Shown: positions 42,001 to 53,600 of the stretch, one piece after another
How positions within the stretch are numbered: the first letter of the stretch is position 1
How the letters are laid out: every line of letters starts with the position of its first letter
Origin: Triops longicaudatus
Lineage: Eukaryota; Arthropoda; Branchiopoda; Notostraca; Triopsidae
Assembly: GCA_022885665.1 (NCBI GenBank)
Contig: JAGQDJ010000260.1
Location: 372,001-436,000, forward strand
Direction of reading: 5' to 3'
Length of the DNA stretch: 64,000 nucleotides
Notes under the pieces: model-generated
Database searches by the model: none
The model's input: the letters and a program-made list of their open reading frames with translations, nothing else
What the model was told of the DNA's origin: nothing
Translations under genes and position numbers: made by a program

Positions 42001-45000
42001 TTAACCCTCACTTGGTGGTTCTTTAATGGCTGACATGCTTTTCTTTGTTGTGTATTGTTTTTATAGACGGGCTGAACGAAGTGAAAGCAGAACTGCAATT
42101 GTCGGTACTGTTAGTAACAGAAGCCATGCTTTTCAATTCCGTTACGGTCCGATTGAACAACATGACCCAAGAAGCATTCTTGTCTCCCCTCTACAATTAT
42201 TTCGTTGAAGGTCTGGCGGCCATTATTCCGTGTCCCAAGGAAAACATTTTCCTTTTCAATATCCAAGTAAGGACCGGTGACACTTCCTTAACTACTCGCA
42301 TTAGCATATCTGATCTCACAAAACTTGCTCCGGATTGCGATACAGAAACCTCCCGACACCATAACTTAACTTTCCCGTGTTCCATATGTTCCTTTTTCAT
42401 TATTTTTTATTAATTCTCGCTTCCGCTTCCTGAAGGATGACACGGATGTGGAATCGAACATTCTGAATATAAGTTTCTCCGCCAGACGGCCGGATGTCGC
42501 TGGCGACGTTTTTTATTCGCAACAAGATTTGCAAGAGCGCGTTTACCTCCGACGCGCATTACTCGGCAAACTTGCGACCGTTGAAGTAAACATTTCAGCT
42601 TAATTTACATGTTTCGTGTACAGAACGATAATAACTCGCTGTGCACCCGGCGTGGTACCGTAGGTCTTGCCCTTTGACGACACGCTGTGTGTCCGCGAGC
42701 CGTGTGTCAACTTTGAAGAGTGTTTGTCAGTGTTGAAGTTTGGCAACGCATCGGACTTTATTAGTAGCAGCACGGTACTGTTTCGACCCATTTACCCAGT
42801 TAGTACTTTTGCGTGTCGGTGCCCTACTGGTTTTACGGGTAAGTTGGTTGTTGTTGCAGTGGCGTAAGAGTAGCAGGTTATTTAGAAAGTGTTGGACATT
42901 TGATGGATCGTTTTGCCCGTTAGGTATGCGTGAACATTACGTCTGTGATACAGAAGTCAACTTGTGCTACTCCAATCCCTGCCAGTTCGGGGGAACGTGC
43001 ATGCGAAAAGAAGGAGGCTATACCTGTTTATGCCAGGCCGGATTTACCGGTAAGTAATTGCATTTCCCCCCTCCGCTACCTCATTACCCGAAACTCGTGG
43101 CAACTATTACCAAACTTGACACACAAAAACTATAGCGGTTGTTTTTTTTTGCAGGAACCAACTGTGAAGTAGCCATTCAGGAGAATACCGTAAGCAAAAG
43201 TAATTGTACCAAGCTCACACAGACGCATACCTCTTTTTGCGAACTGCGGACGAGAAGTTTTAATAAGGGTTCGTACTTGACTTTCCCTGCGTTAAGACAG
43301 CGTCACCGATTGCACTTGAAGCTCAGGTAACTGTACAGTTTTGTTGTAAATTTGCCAGCTTGGCTGTGCAATGGCCTTTTGCTTTTTCGTTTATTTTGCG
43401 TTTATTATACTATTTTTCATTTTCTGGACTTTTTTTTTCTTTCCCGACCAAAAAAGTTTTGCAACTCGAGAGAGCGATGGCTTGTTGCTGTACAACGGAC
43501 GGTACAACGAACGGCACGATTTTATCGCTCTCGAGGTCGTCGAAGGCAACTTGCAATTTTCGTACTCCTTGGGGGCGAATGTTACGCGCGTTAAGACGGA
43601 TTTAGCTCATTTGGTCCACGACGGCAACTGGCACACTGTGGCCGTTTCTTTCATTAACAGAGTAAGTTAGCGAGAAGTTTTGATAAGTAACTTTTGATAA
43701 CAACTTCATGAGCTAGACGGTTACCCTGAGCGTGGATGATTGCGATACCAAAGTTTCTGTGAAATATGGTGGGTTCTTTGGTGGGAAATGGCGCTGTGCG
43801 GTACAAGGCACCCAAGAACTGGAACCGAGGTTTGCACCGAAAGGTTTTTTAAGACCAAGTTGTGATTAATGAAGCTTTAGGTGTTCCCAATTTACGGAAA
43901 CTTGCCACCGGTTCTTGGATTTGACGGCGCCATTGCAGTTGGGCGGCTTGCCGGCACTAAGCACTCATTTTCCTATCAAAGCGCAACATTTCGTCGGTTG
44001 TTTACGAGATTTTCAAATTGACCATAAATTTGTGGACCTAAACTCGTAAGTTACTTTGTTAATACTAAGTTGGTTTAGTCATGAAAAGTTGCGTCTTTCA
44101 GATTCGTGGCCGACAATGGAACTTTGGCCGGCTGTCCAGAAAAGCGCGATTTTTGTCACTCGGCCCCGTGCTTGAACGGCGGCAAGTGTAGTGAAGGCTG
44201 GGGAACTTACGTTTGTGAATGTAACGCATTGTTTGGCGGCAAAGATTGCAGTGAGGGTAAGGTCAACCTACCGCTGACGTTTTTTTTTATGCATTACGCA
44301 ATCTTTTAGTATGCGTTTTGGCGGTATATTTATTTTCATATTCGTTGATTTAATTTTCTCTCATGGCAGCAATTGATGGACCAAAGCAGTTCAGTGGGAA
44401 TGGATTCATCATCTTTACTCCAAACTTACGACCAATTCAGTTGCCTTGGTATCATAGCTTGTCTTTCCGGACGCGGCAAGAAAATGGTTTGCTTGTGCGA
44501 GTCGATATCGGGACCAACATCGTTTCTACGTTGGAAGTAATACAGCTTTGATGTGATGTATCTCGTGATGCTTAATAGAATGATTGATTATTTTTGTTTG
44601 TTTGGGTCGGTTTTAGATCCGCGATGGCAAAATTGTGTATCAGTGTAGTGGCCAAGAAGTGCGTTTATCGTCGGAGCTCGTTAATAACGGCAAGTGGCAC
44701 AACATTCAAGTCAAGTGGATGATGAATGAGGTGTGGCTGAGCTTGGATCACGGAGTATGGGAGACGACACATATTATAGACGCTAAGATCCAGGGACTAT
44801 ATGCCGGCAAAGTCGCTGTAGCGGGCATGGAATCGAACTCCGAAACTGCCTTCGTCGGTTTCAAAGGCTGCGTACAAGTAAAGAACTGTTCTTTCCTAGC
44901 TAAAGCTTAGCTTGCCTTAAATTAAAACTATTTTGTTACATTATTTAAGAAATTAATTTATTTTTACTTTTGTGCGGTGTTAGTTTGTCAATACATTCAA

Positions 45001-48000
45001 CCGTCTTTCTCCCTTTTTCTAAAACAAATTATTTTGTAGGATATTAGATTGGGGAATACTCCTAACGCATTTCTGCGAAGCGGAATTGAACATCGAGTAA
45101 CGGAAGGTTGTCGGATCAATCACGTTTGCGTTACGGATACGTGCCCAGCTCACGGCGCATGCGTAGACACATGGGAAGCGCAGACTTGCGTTTGCGAACC
45201 TGGTGCGTGAAGCTTCATAAACACTATTTTTCCTTGAGTTGTGTATCAATAATCTGGGATTGTTTTATTATGGATATCAGGATACGCCGGGGCGGATTGC
45301 TTAAACATCTGCGAGTTCAATCCATGCGAAAATAATGGCACCTGCATAACGGACAGGACGTCACCGAAAGGCTATAAGTGTCAGTGCAATCATAACGTTT
45401 CTTCTGGTAAAGTCCATTGTCTTACGTTTAATAATAGAGAAGATAGGCTTCTATAGAAATGTTTATTTTCCTAGGTGAACATTGCGAAATCACGTTAGAT
45501 CAGCCGTGCCCTGCTTCCTGGTGGGGTTACCCAGTGTGTGGTCCGTGTCAGTGTGATACTGAGAGAGGTTACGATGCAAATTGTAACAAGACTACAGGGG
45601 AGTGTGTATGCGAGGTAAATTATGGAAGCTTGCTGAGTGTTTTTTAACGAGGATGTGATTGGCGAGCTGAAGATGTGTTTACAACCGTGGAAAAATGATG
45701 AGATAAAAATGCTTCTTGACAACCGGTTTTTCGGGTTTCCTTGCAGACGAACCATTACCGTCCCGAGGGCTCCGATCGATGTTTAGAATGCGACTGTTAT
45801 ACAGTTGGATCGTTTGGCCCCCGCTGTAATGAAATTACTGGCCAATGTCAGTGCCGACCTGGCGTTATCGGACGCAGATGCGATTCTTGTACGAATCGTT
45901 TCGCGGAAGTTACTCTAAACGGCTGTGAAGGTACATAAATTCTTTGGACATCTTTATAGATAACGATAAGTAATAAAACCTTTTATCTCCAGTGATCTAT
46001 GATGCCTGTCCTAGAAGTTTTGAAGCTGGCGTATGGTGGGATAGAACGTTTTTCGATCAAACGGCTGTTCGAGATTGCCCCACAGGATCCAGGGGCCAGT
46101 GTTCGAGGTTTTGCCATGGTGAATTGGGATGGCAACCCGCTGATTTGTTTAGCTGTACATCTTTGCCTTTTGCAGAGCTTCGGGAAACAGTAACTTACGA
46201 TTCTTTTTTTTTCTGTGAAAAGAGCTTCTCAGACGTGTTTTATTTTATTATTTATTTATTATTATTATTTTTTAGTTAAATCGCCTGCAGACAGGACATT
46301 TGGTTTTAAGTCCCGCTTTAGCGATTCGTTTAGCCCAAGATCTGTACAAAGCCGTGCGACTGAACAAAACTTTGTATGGATCTGATATTGTGGTCGGAGT
46401 CCAGGTGTTAAACGCGCTTTTACGGCACGAGACACAGCAAAGCGGGCTTAACTTGAGTCATACGCAAGACAAGGATTATATAAAAGTAAAATTTAGTCAT
46501 TTTTTTTATATAGAACATAAACTGTTGTAAAAATGCGTACTTAACTTTCTTCATTCATCTGTATTAGCACCTGGTCACTGCGGCGAGCGTCATCTTTCGA
46601 ATGAAATACCATGAGCACTGGGGAAGAATCGAAGGATTGGCGGAAGTCAGTGCCGATTCTGTCATTCTCAGTTTCAGAGAGTACGCCATGACGTTAATCG
46701 CAAATCAAGGCGACACTTACACTACACCGTTTGAAGTTGTGGCTGAGAATATGAGTGAGTTTCCTGTTCTAGTTATTTTATCATTATAGTTCGAGTCAGG
46801 CTATTGCAAAGGTGTTAATTGTGTTTAAATGTTAATTTAGTATTTGAGGCTCTTTGGTTGCTTTAGTTAAGTTACTTTAATTTTTTTGTGAATCGCGTGT
46901 TAAATGTATTTCTTCCGTTATTGCTTTGTCTGTTTTAATAACGTCTATTTATTCATTTGTCCGTAGTTTTTGGGATGGACACAGTGAGCTCGGAGAGCAT
47001 TGTTGGTTACGAAAAGCACGAAAATACAACTCTGCCTAGCGAAGGAACGGTAAAGCTGGTTATACCGGACACCTCGCATTTCTTGGATTTGGAACCTAAT
47101 GGAGAAGTGTACGTTTCTTTCCCGAAATATAACAATTACGTCAAAAGCGCGTCTTTATGGGACCGTACCTCGAAAATCCGGATCCCTTTATCTCTTTTAA
47201 GCATCAGTTCCCCTAAGCAAGGTAAAAGAGTGTTAAAGCGCTTAATTCTAGTCGTTTTGAGCAGCAATTTTCTTTTCTAAAGGCGAAATATCAGTAGCTG
47301 CAACGCCCGAAAAAGCTCTTGTTAGTTACGCGATGTACCGTACCGCTGGGGCATTGTTGCCAGGCAATTTCGAGTCTAATTTAAGACAACGCTACGGTGT
47401 CGAATTGTCTGTCCTGTCGCCATTATTGTCAGTAGTTTTCCGTGATTCGCGAGGTGCTTTTGTCTCGTCTGTTAATCCCCCTATTCGTCACAAACTTCGC
47501 GTGGATCATCTAAGTCAGCGAGCCAATCCCCAGTGCGTGTTCTGGAAAAATAACAGGTATTTCACTTAATGAACTGCTCAGAATTTCATCCTTTGTTTGC
47601 AAAATAGTGTATCATCGGGCAGCAACGGAGGGAGTTGGAGTAGAACCGGTTGTAAAACCGAATTTAAGGACAGATGGGCTTACGAAGGACAAGATTTTCA
47701 TGTCAACTGTACCTGCCCCGGTTTGTCACCTGTAACTGTTGTCACGAATCGCGAAGAACCTTTGGTAAAGTGTTTAAATCAGTAAAACGGTAACGTATAG
47801 CTCAATATATTCGGATAACAGGCTATTGCTGAACCATCGGTGGCCGAAGACGTGGTCACGTACGTGGGCTTGGTGGCTAGTGTGGCGATTCTCACAACGA
47901 CGCTCGGTTTATTAGCCATCCTAAGAGGCATGAAGACGAATTCCAACGCAATTCATAGGAATTTAATTGGAACATTACTGATGGTGCAACTGGTTTTCTT

Positions 48001-50545
48001 GCTGGCGCTTAAATTGCGTCGTTCTGTCATCCAACACGAGGTACACATTACTTTTAAGACATATGGGCCACAATTTAGCCATTTCTCTCCCGCGACGGTT
48101 TTAGTTTTCCTGCAAATTGATGGCCATGTCCCTGCATTATTTATGGGTGAGCGTGTTCTCCTGGCTGTGGTTAGAAGCGGTGCATTTGTATCGCATGCTT
48201 ACTGAATTGCGAGACGTAAATCATGGGCCCATGAGGTGCTATTACGGTGTTGGGTACGGTTTGCCAGCTGTTGTCTTGGGCCTTTCAGTAGGTGTGAGAG
48301 CAGACCAATATGGCAACATTTATTTGTAAGTACTTTCCACGCGTAGTCACGTAAAATTAATATTTTGTGGTTGGATGCCATAGTTGTTGGCTTTCGGTGT
48401 ACGAATCGGTCATATGGAGCTTGGTCGGACCTGTCTGTGTTCTCCTACTGGTCAGCTTGTTGACTTTTGCCCTTGGACTCAAAGCGGCATTTACGCTGAA
48501 AGAAGACGTAGAGGGTTACGGCAACCTAAGGTAAAGCCGTACTTCATGATTATTGAAGAAATGTAACCGTTTTTGTGTTTCTTACATGTTTATTTTAGGA
48601 GTTTATTGTGGTCTGGGCTTGGTTTGCTAGCCCTAACTGGCTGTACTTGGACCTTGGCTGTGCTCTCTGCCAGTGATCATTCTGAAGTTCTCTTTTACGC
48701 CTATTCGGTTTGCTCCGTGTTGGAAAGCGTGTATGTCTTGTTGGCCTATTGTATCTTGAACATTCGCGTACGCGAAGGACTTCGCAAAGCACTGCTCATC
48801 ATGTCAGGCAAGAAACTACCCTTCGAAGAAGTCGTAGAGGGAAGGAGACCTGCTGCGTCTTCGGTAGGTTAACATAGCTTCCCCTTAGCTCCTTTTAACA
48901 TGCTTTTATTAATAGCGCTCCGCATTGGCGTACCATAACCGCGATTTCGGCACTATGAGGAGGAACGTGGGAATCTCAACGTCTAGTACTACATCACGGT
49001 CAACTTGCAAAACCGGCAGTAGTCCTTACAGGTATCATAATGTTGGCTATATAGTTTTCTGGGTGTTAAAGGAACTTTATTAAATAGGAGTGACGCGAGA
49101 AATCCTTCCACCAGTACTGGTAGTCGCTTAGATTCTGTATCTGATCTCCGGCCACATTCCATGATGAAATACCAGTACACTTACGATTCTCCTTCACTAC
49201 GAAAATACGGTAAGTTTCCTTTTGTGGTTAGAACCACTTCAACTATTAATCTCTTTTTTTCTTTTTGTTTGGTTTCTGGTATTTGATATACATAATAGGG
49301 GACGATTCTTCTAGTTCTCAAAAACGTAAAAATTCAGCTACAGAATCTGAGTCGGAAAGGAGGAGTATCGATTTAGCATCAAGCCATTCCAGTGATGACG
49401 AGGACACATCGAAGAGTTTGAGTCTAAACCGCAACAGTCGGGACCACAGGAAACCTGAATTACCATCTAAACCCAATTTCATGCCAAACATTTGTGAATA
49501 TCCGGAAGACATAGGGCTTCAGCACGAACGGAATATACCATCATTGCGTCAATCCCCCGTTGTGCCGAACATAAGGCCACTGTATTCTACAGCTTGGTCC
49601 AGTCAGCTTCCTCCCGCTTACCCGTCAACATATCAAGGTGCGTATTCAAACTTTGTTTTCTCCAAGTATTTTAAGTACATGCATTTTTTCGCCGTTTACC
49701 GATGCTAGCTCGCTCCTATTGTCGGTGTCTTTGTATTAGTATCGCTATATAGTATTGCTATATCTATATTGTATAATTCACGGAACAAAGTAATCATAAA
49801 ATTGTTTTACAGGTTCTCCGCGATGGGCTGCAGAACGATTATCCAATGCTACGATATCGGACAACGAGAACAATGTTAATCCTTTGGACGTTTCGAGAGA
49901 ACGTACTCCGTTGGGCCTGCCGGGTCATTCTTTGGATAGAATGAGGCAGTTAAAGCTGGGGATGGGTTATAGCAGTTATAACAAATCTCGTGACCAGTCG
50001 TATATAATGCGAAGCTCGCCGCAATCACAAGCTAGTCTTAAATCGCCCGAGTATGACGAAGAATACGAGAAAGATTTCGATGCTCCAAGTCCAAGTACGT
50101 TTCAAGTCAAGTTCAATTCCGGATAACCTGAACTTCTCTTTCAGTGGCAGAAGAGCGAGAGGACGAAAAGGATATGGACGATGACGAAACTAACAACCTC
50201 GACACCTCCAAGTCGCAAGAAAACCTGGCTTCAGTTTTGGTATCTCAGAAAATGGTCGTGCCGTCGTTAACCGCCATGCATTTAACTGACTCGGAGTACG
50301 TTTAAAAATGCTTGAATCAGTATAGAAAGGATTTATTTTTAGTGACTCGTTTTGTTTTCACATTTCACGCCACAGAATGGAAAGTTCGTAAGTTTAAACA
50401 ATCATTTGAGCTCTCTAGATTCATCTCATCGTGTATATAATTGTGACTGATTTCGTTCGCGTTGAAAGGCGTTTTCGCTTTGTGTTGTAGGCCATATGAT
50501 GTTCCTTCGCTACAAAACACGTTTTCTCAGTGCATTACATATTGA
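32173..50545 (+). CDS. CELSR (stan/fmi): CELSR / Flamingo / Starry night adhesion GPCR, complete (36 exons)
   Basis: Thirty-six exons with GT-AG borders join into 9501 bases with no frame break: 3166 residues and a stop, in the normal range for the family. Order: signal peptide, prodomain, nine cadherin repeats, Flamingo box, EGF1-2, laminin-G1, EGF, laminin-G2, EGF pair, laminin-EGF, HormR, GAIN, GPS, seven helices, cytoplasmic tail. The family sits at cell junctions, pairs with itself across cells and organises Frizzled and Van Gogh in planar cell polarity; it also guides axons and dendrites. The start is the first ATG before a hydrophobic leader. Most introns are 50-200 bases; the exceptions are 985 bases at 33915 and 4 kb at 38019. 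Domain-by-domain entries follow. Oddities are a GPS without its catalytic histidine, no EGF3 and a 12-base microexon. Confidence 0.93.
38019..42066 (+). other. CELSR 4 kb intron
   Basis: This intron separates the cadherin block from the Flamingo box. It begins GTGAGT and ends TTTTATAG. It contains a run of 25 T (38971-38995) and an AT-rich stretch around 40950-41250. I saw no nested gene in it; open frames on either strand are short and featureless. Confidence 0.6.
42067..45202 (+). other. CELSR part 2: Flamingo box, EGF and laminin-G domains
   Basis: Exons 42067-42266, 42436-42585, 42664-42838, 42924-43049, 43155-43326, 43457-43661, 43717-43829, 43881-44045, 44102-44256, 44370-44536, 44617-44877 and 45040-45202. 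The Flamingo box has RLNNMTQEAFLSPL and DDTDVESNILN. EGF1 (VLPFDDTLCVREPC) and EGF2 (NLCYSNPCQFGGTC) follow. Vertebrate CELSR has a third EGF next; here a short stretch with two cysteines leads straight to laminin-G1 (GLLLYNGRYNERHDFIALE). Then come one EGF (CLNGGKCSEGWGTYVC), laminin-G2 (LSFRTRQENGLL, GFKGC) and the start of the next EGF (TCPAHGACVDTW). Phases agree at every junction. Confidence 0.9.
45281..47764 (+). other. CELSR part 3: EGF, laminin-EGF, HormR, GAIN and GPS
   Basis: Exons 45281-45406, 45475-45614, 45747-45930, 45993-46189, 46276-46485, 46568-46754, 46967-47221, 47283-47556 and 47608-47764. An EGF (CEFNPCENNGTC) is followed by laminin-EGF modules (WWGYPVCGPCQC, CRPGVIGRRCDSC) and a hormone-receptor domain (FEAGVWWDRT, CHGELGW). 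The GAIN domain runs to a GPS with its cysteines (CVFW, GC, CTC). Where an active GPS has CxCxHL(S/T), this one reads CTCPGLS, so the histidine needed for self-cleavage is glycine. The receptor is therefore probably uncleaved. Confidence 0.88.
47822..48863 (+). other. CELSR part 4: seven-helix domain
   Basis: Exons 47822-48040, 48105-48325, 48384-48530 and 48599-48863. Helix 1 is VTYVGLVASVAILTTTLGLL; helix 3 contains SLHYLWVSVFSWLWLEAVHL followed by the family's YRMLTE. The loop cysteines that form the class B disulfide are both present (FSCKLM before helix 3, YFCWLS before helix 5). Helix 6 carries ALTGCTWTLAVL, matching the TWLLG position of relatives, and helix 7 ends in LLAYCILN. Confidence 0.92.
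48916..50545 (+). other. CELSR part 5: cytoplasmic tail exons including a 12-base microexon
   Basis: Exons 48916-49031, 49088-49209, 49299-49637, 49813-50094, 50145-50295, 50376-50387 and 50491-50545. The tail keeps family-like elements: HNRDFGTMRR after helix 8, and an acidic serine stretch (ASSHSSDDEDTS). The last part is inferred. Exon 50145-50295 can use a GTACGT donor, join a 12-base exon (50376-50387, with a pyrimidine-rich acceptor and GTAAGT donor), then a final exon ending at TGA 50543-50545, with protein end QNTFSQCITY. If that donor is skipped, reading runs to TAA at 50303-50305 and the protein ends DSEYV, a possible class III PDZ ligand. Confidence 0.75.
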
Positions 50546-50673
50546 AATACTAAAAAAAAAAATCTTTTTTTTTTTAAAAAAATCTAATTGGTGCAAGTGA
50601 CCCTACAATTTCGTAAGAAAACAAAACCAGTATGTTTAGAATTCTTGTACTTTGGACTTATGATACAATTGAC
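50546..50673. other. 128-base interval between convergent stop codons
   Basis: CELSR ends at 50545 and the angiomotin-like gene ends at 50674 on the other strand, so this interval must hold, or be overrun by, both 3' UTRs. It contains an A run (50551-50560) followed by a T run and another A run, and no standard AATAAA signal that I could see for either gene. The mature transcripts may overlap. Confidence 0.6.
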
Positions 50674-53600
50674 TTAGAGTCTCCAATAATGATCGGGAAA
50701 GCGCTCTTTTTCGTTTCGTAGGGCAGCAATGAGGGAGTCCTAGCAGGACGAAAGAAAAAAAACGCGACTAAGTAACTAAACATTCCGACTTAGGACAGGA
50801 TGTAATTAAGGCTTACGCAATTAAGGGCTTACTTTACTAAGAAGCTGGGTATCTAAGCCTTTTAGCTGGTCATCCAAAGCTTTTTCTACCTCTACAGCAG
50901 GATGGGTAGGCGCAACAGGTACTTTTGTAGACTGCACGAGTACTGCAGGCTGAACACAAGTTGATGACTGTGGTACAGGTGTTTCTCTATCTTTCCGGTT
51001 AACGGATGGTCCTCTCTGAAGCCACCGAACATCGTTTGCATTGACTGACGACGCTCGTTGTAAAGCCACGACTGTCGCGGCTGGATTGCTACTTAAACTG
51101 CTTGCCACACTTGCCGCACTACCTCCAATACTGGGCGGCAAACTAGAAGCAGGCGAGGAGTATGCTCCACTCGTACTCGATGATCCTAGAATTGAATTTA
51201 TTTCATAGCACGCTCAAGTTCTCCAACTTCGTCAAAAGTATGTACCTGGAATTTCATTAACAGGAAGTCCTTTAACGCCTAGCATGCTTTCTTTATCCAT
51301 TGAAGCTCGACTAATAAGCCTTAACATCGCATCTTTCTCTTCGTACCTTGATTCTAAGTCTCTCAACCTGAGAAAAATTGAAAAATAACTTTTGAGATTT
51401 ACAGTACTTATTAAATTTGAATAAAACAAACCTAAAAAACACACTGTGACTTTAGAGTACATTTAAGGTTTAGCAAATAATAATAATAATAATTAAATAA
51501 AATAACTTTTTTTAGAAAATACAAATAAACTGGACTGCTTACTTGGACTCCAAATCAAGGATTCTTTTATACGCCCAAACATCATCACGACCAGGAAATT
51601 TGGTACTTCTGAGCTTTGTGCTATCACTTTTTTCATCTCTAACGGATTGAAAAAGAATCTAGAGCTCGGAGTTTGAATGAAGCAAAAAGAAATACTTGGG
51701 TAAAGTGGCAGCCGCCACGATCGCTTGCCTTAAAGCAGCTTCTTCCAAGTATCGTTGTTCCCAATGGGCAGTTTCAGCTTCTAAAGCTAATGTCTTTTCG
51801 GTCGCTAACCGCAATTGCTTGCGCATTTCTTCTGGGTCGTTCTTCGCTATCGACTCCGACATTAGATCTGCGTTAGAGTTTTTCAAGTAATAAATCTCCT
51901 TTTCCAAATCTTGTCGCAATCTTCGCTCGGATCTCTCCCGACGTTCGCTTGCAATCTGCAACGCCATTAAAGCTTTTTGCAACTGCACTACTTTGTCGTC
52001 TAACGTCTCTTTCCGTCTCACCTAGGTAAAAACTCACATGAGTACCCCCGAGCTTCTACGTAAGAGGTTCATGTAGCTTACTTCCTCTTCCAGCTGAATG
52101 ATATTGGCTTGCGCGTTCGTAAGTGCGGCATCCAAAACCTCAATATGTGCCCGCTGGTCTTGCAAAGTCGCGCGCTGCATGTTCAGTTCAATATCCTGAC
52201 GCTCTTTAGCGGACAACAACTCTTTATCTAGTTAGGAAGGAGACAAGTGTTAAAAAAAAGAAGCAATATCATCGACTGGATTTACTCTGTGTCATGAGTT
52301 GCGCAATTAAAGCGTCACGTCTTAAAACTTCTCTTTGGGCAGCAGATTCTGGACTGTTCGCCGTTTGCGCAGCAGCCGAGGGTGCGTTACGGATGGCTAA
52401 TTGGGCAGAAAAGAGATCTGCTTGATTGCGCACAGCTCGATTCACCTCCTGTAGGCGTCTAATCTCCGTTTCTAGGCGCAGGCGCACTGATCGGTGCAGC
52501 GTTTCGCGTTTTTCGCACGAATTCACTAAAGTTTCATAAGCAGTATGCAAGCTCGTCAATTCTTCCTCAAACTACAAACGACAAACCCAATTAAACCATA
52601 CGATTTGCGCAAGATTCACGTTACTCTGCGTAATTTCTCCGAGTTCTCTTGGTGGCCGTGCAGCTTTTTGCGCAAGGCAAAATTCTCTTCCAAAAGCGCG
52701 TCAACGAGTTCTGCTGACGTCCAGTCTTCCGCCGGTTGTTTGTGGCGCAATCGCGCGTCAGGTGACGTAAATTCCAGCGCAGTAGTTTCTTTATCTTGAC
52801 TCTGACTTCGGGACTGAATTCTAGCGAAACACATTCCAAATTAACTTCCTGAAACACTTTCAGCAAGGGCGTAGCAAAAATACCGTTTTTCACGTAAATC
52901 GCGCAATACCGGGCTCTTTTCACCACTGCGCAAGCCCAATTCCCATCCAATTTTGCACAAATCTGGATGTGATCTGGATAAAGTTCGGCGCAATTTACTC
53001 CTTGGTCGTGCAAATTCCATTTCTGGCGCATTTTTGCGCACGGAGGAATAGGCCGGGGGTGGTTTGGCAGCAGCATAATACTGAAAACTGGACGACGCAC
53101 CGCTGGTTTGCGTCAAAAGCGTGTCACTGATAGATAAAGCGCTGACATCAGCGCATTCCAAAGTTTCTTTAGTCGGATTCTCCGGCATGGGCGGCAAAGA
53201 AATATTCAAATCGTGCGCAAACTGCTCCAAGCGCTTCATTTGTTCTCTCGCTTCGTGCGTTGGCTGCTGCGGATTCCCGTTCATAGTCACGGCCCCAGTT
53301 GCCAAATTACCAAAACTACTAAAAGTGCGGGCACCCGGCAAGCTGCGTTTCAACGTCCCAGCGGGACTCGATAACACGGACAAATTTGAAGCTAAGAAAT
53401 GTTGCCCACGTCGTAAATTCGGAGTGCTAGTCAGGTACGTGCCCAAATCTTGAATTGAGCCAGGATTCCTTTCAAGGAGAGCCAAAACAAACTTAACGAC
53501 TGATTGCGTTAAAATCAAAGCATTGAAGCAACACAGAAAACTATTTTTCTTGAATTTGCACAACTACGTACTTTTGCATTCACTGAGCGCATTAGAAAAA

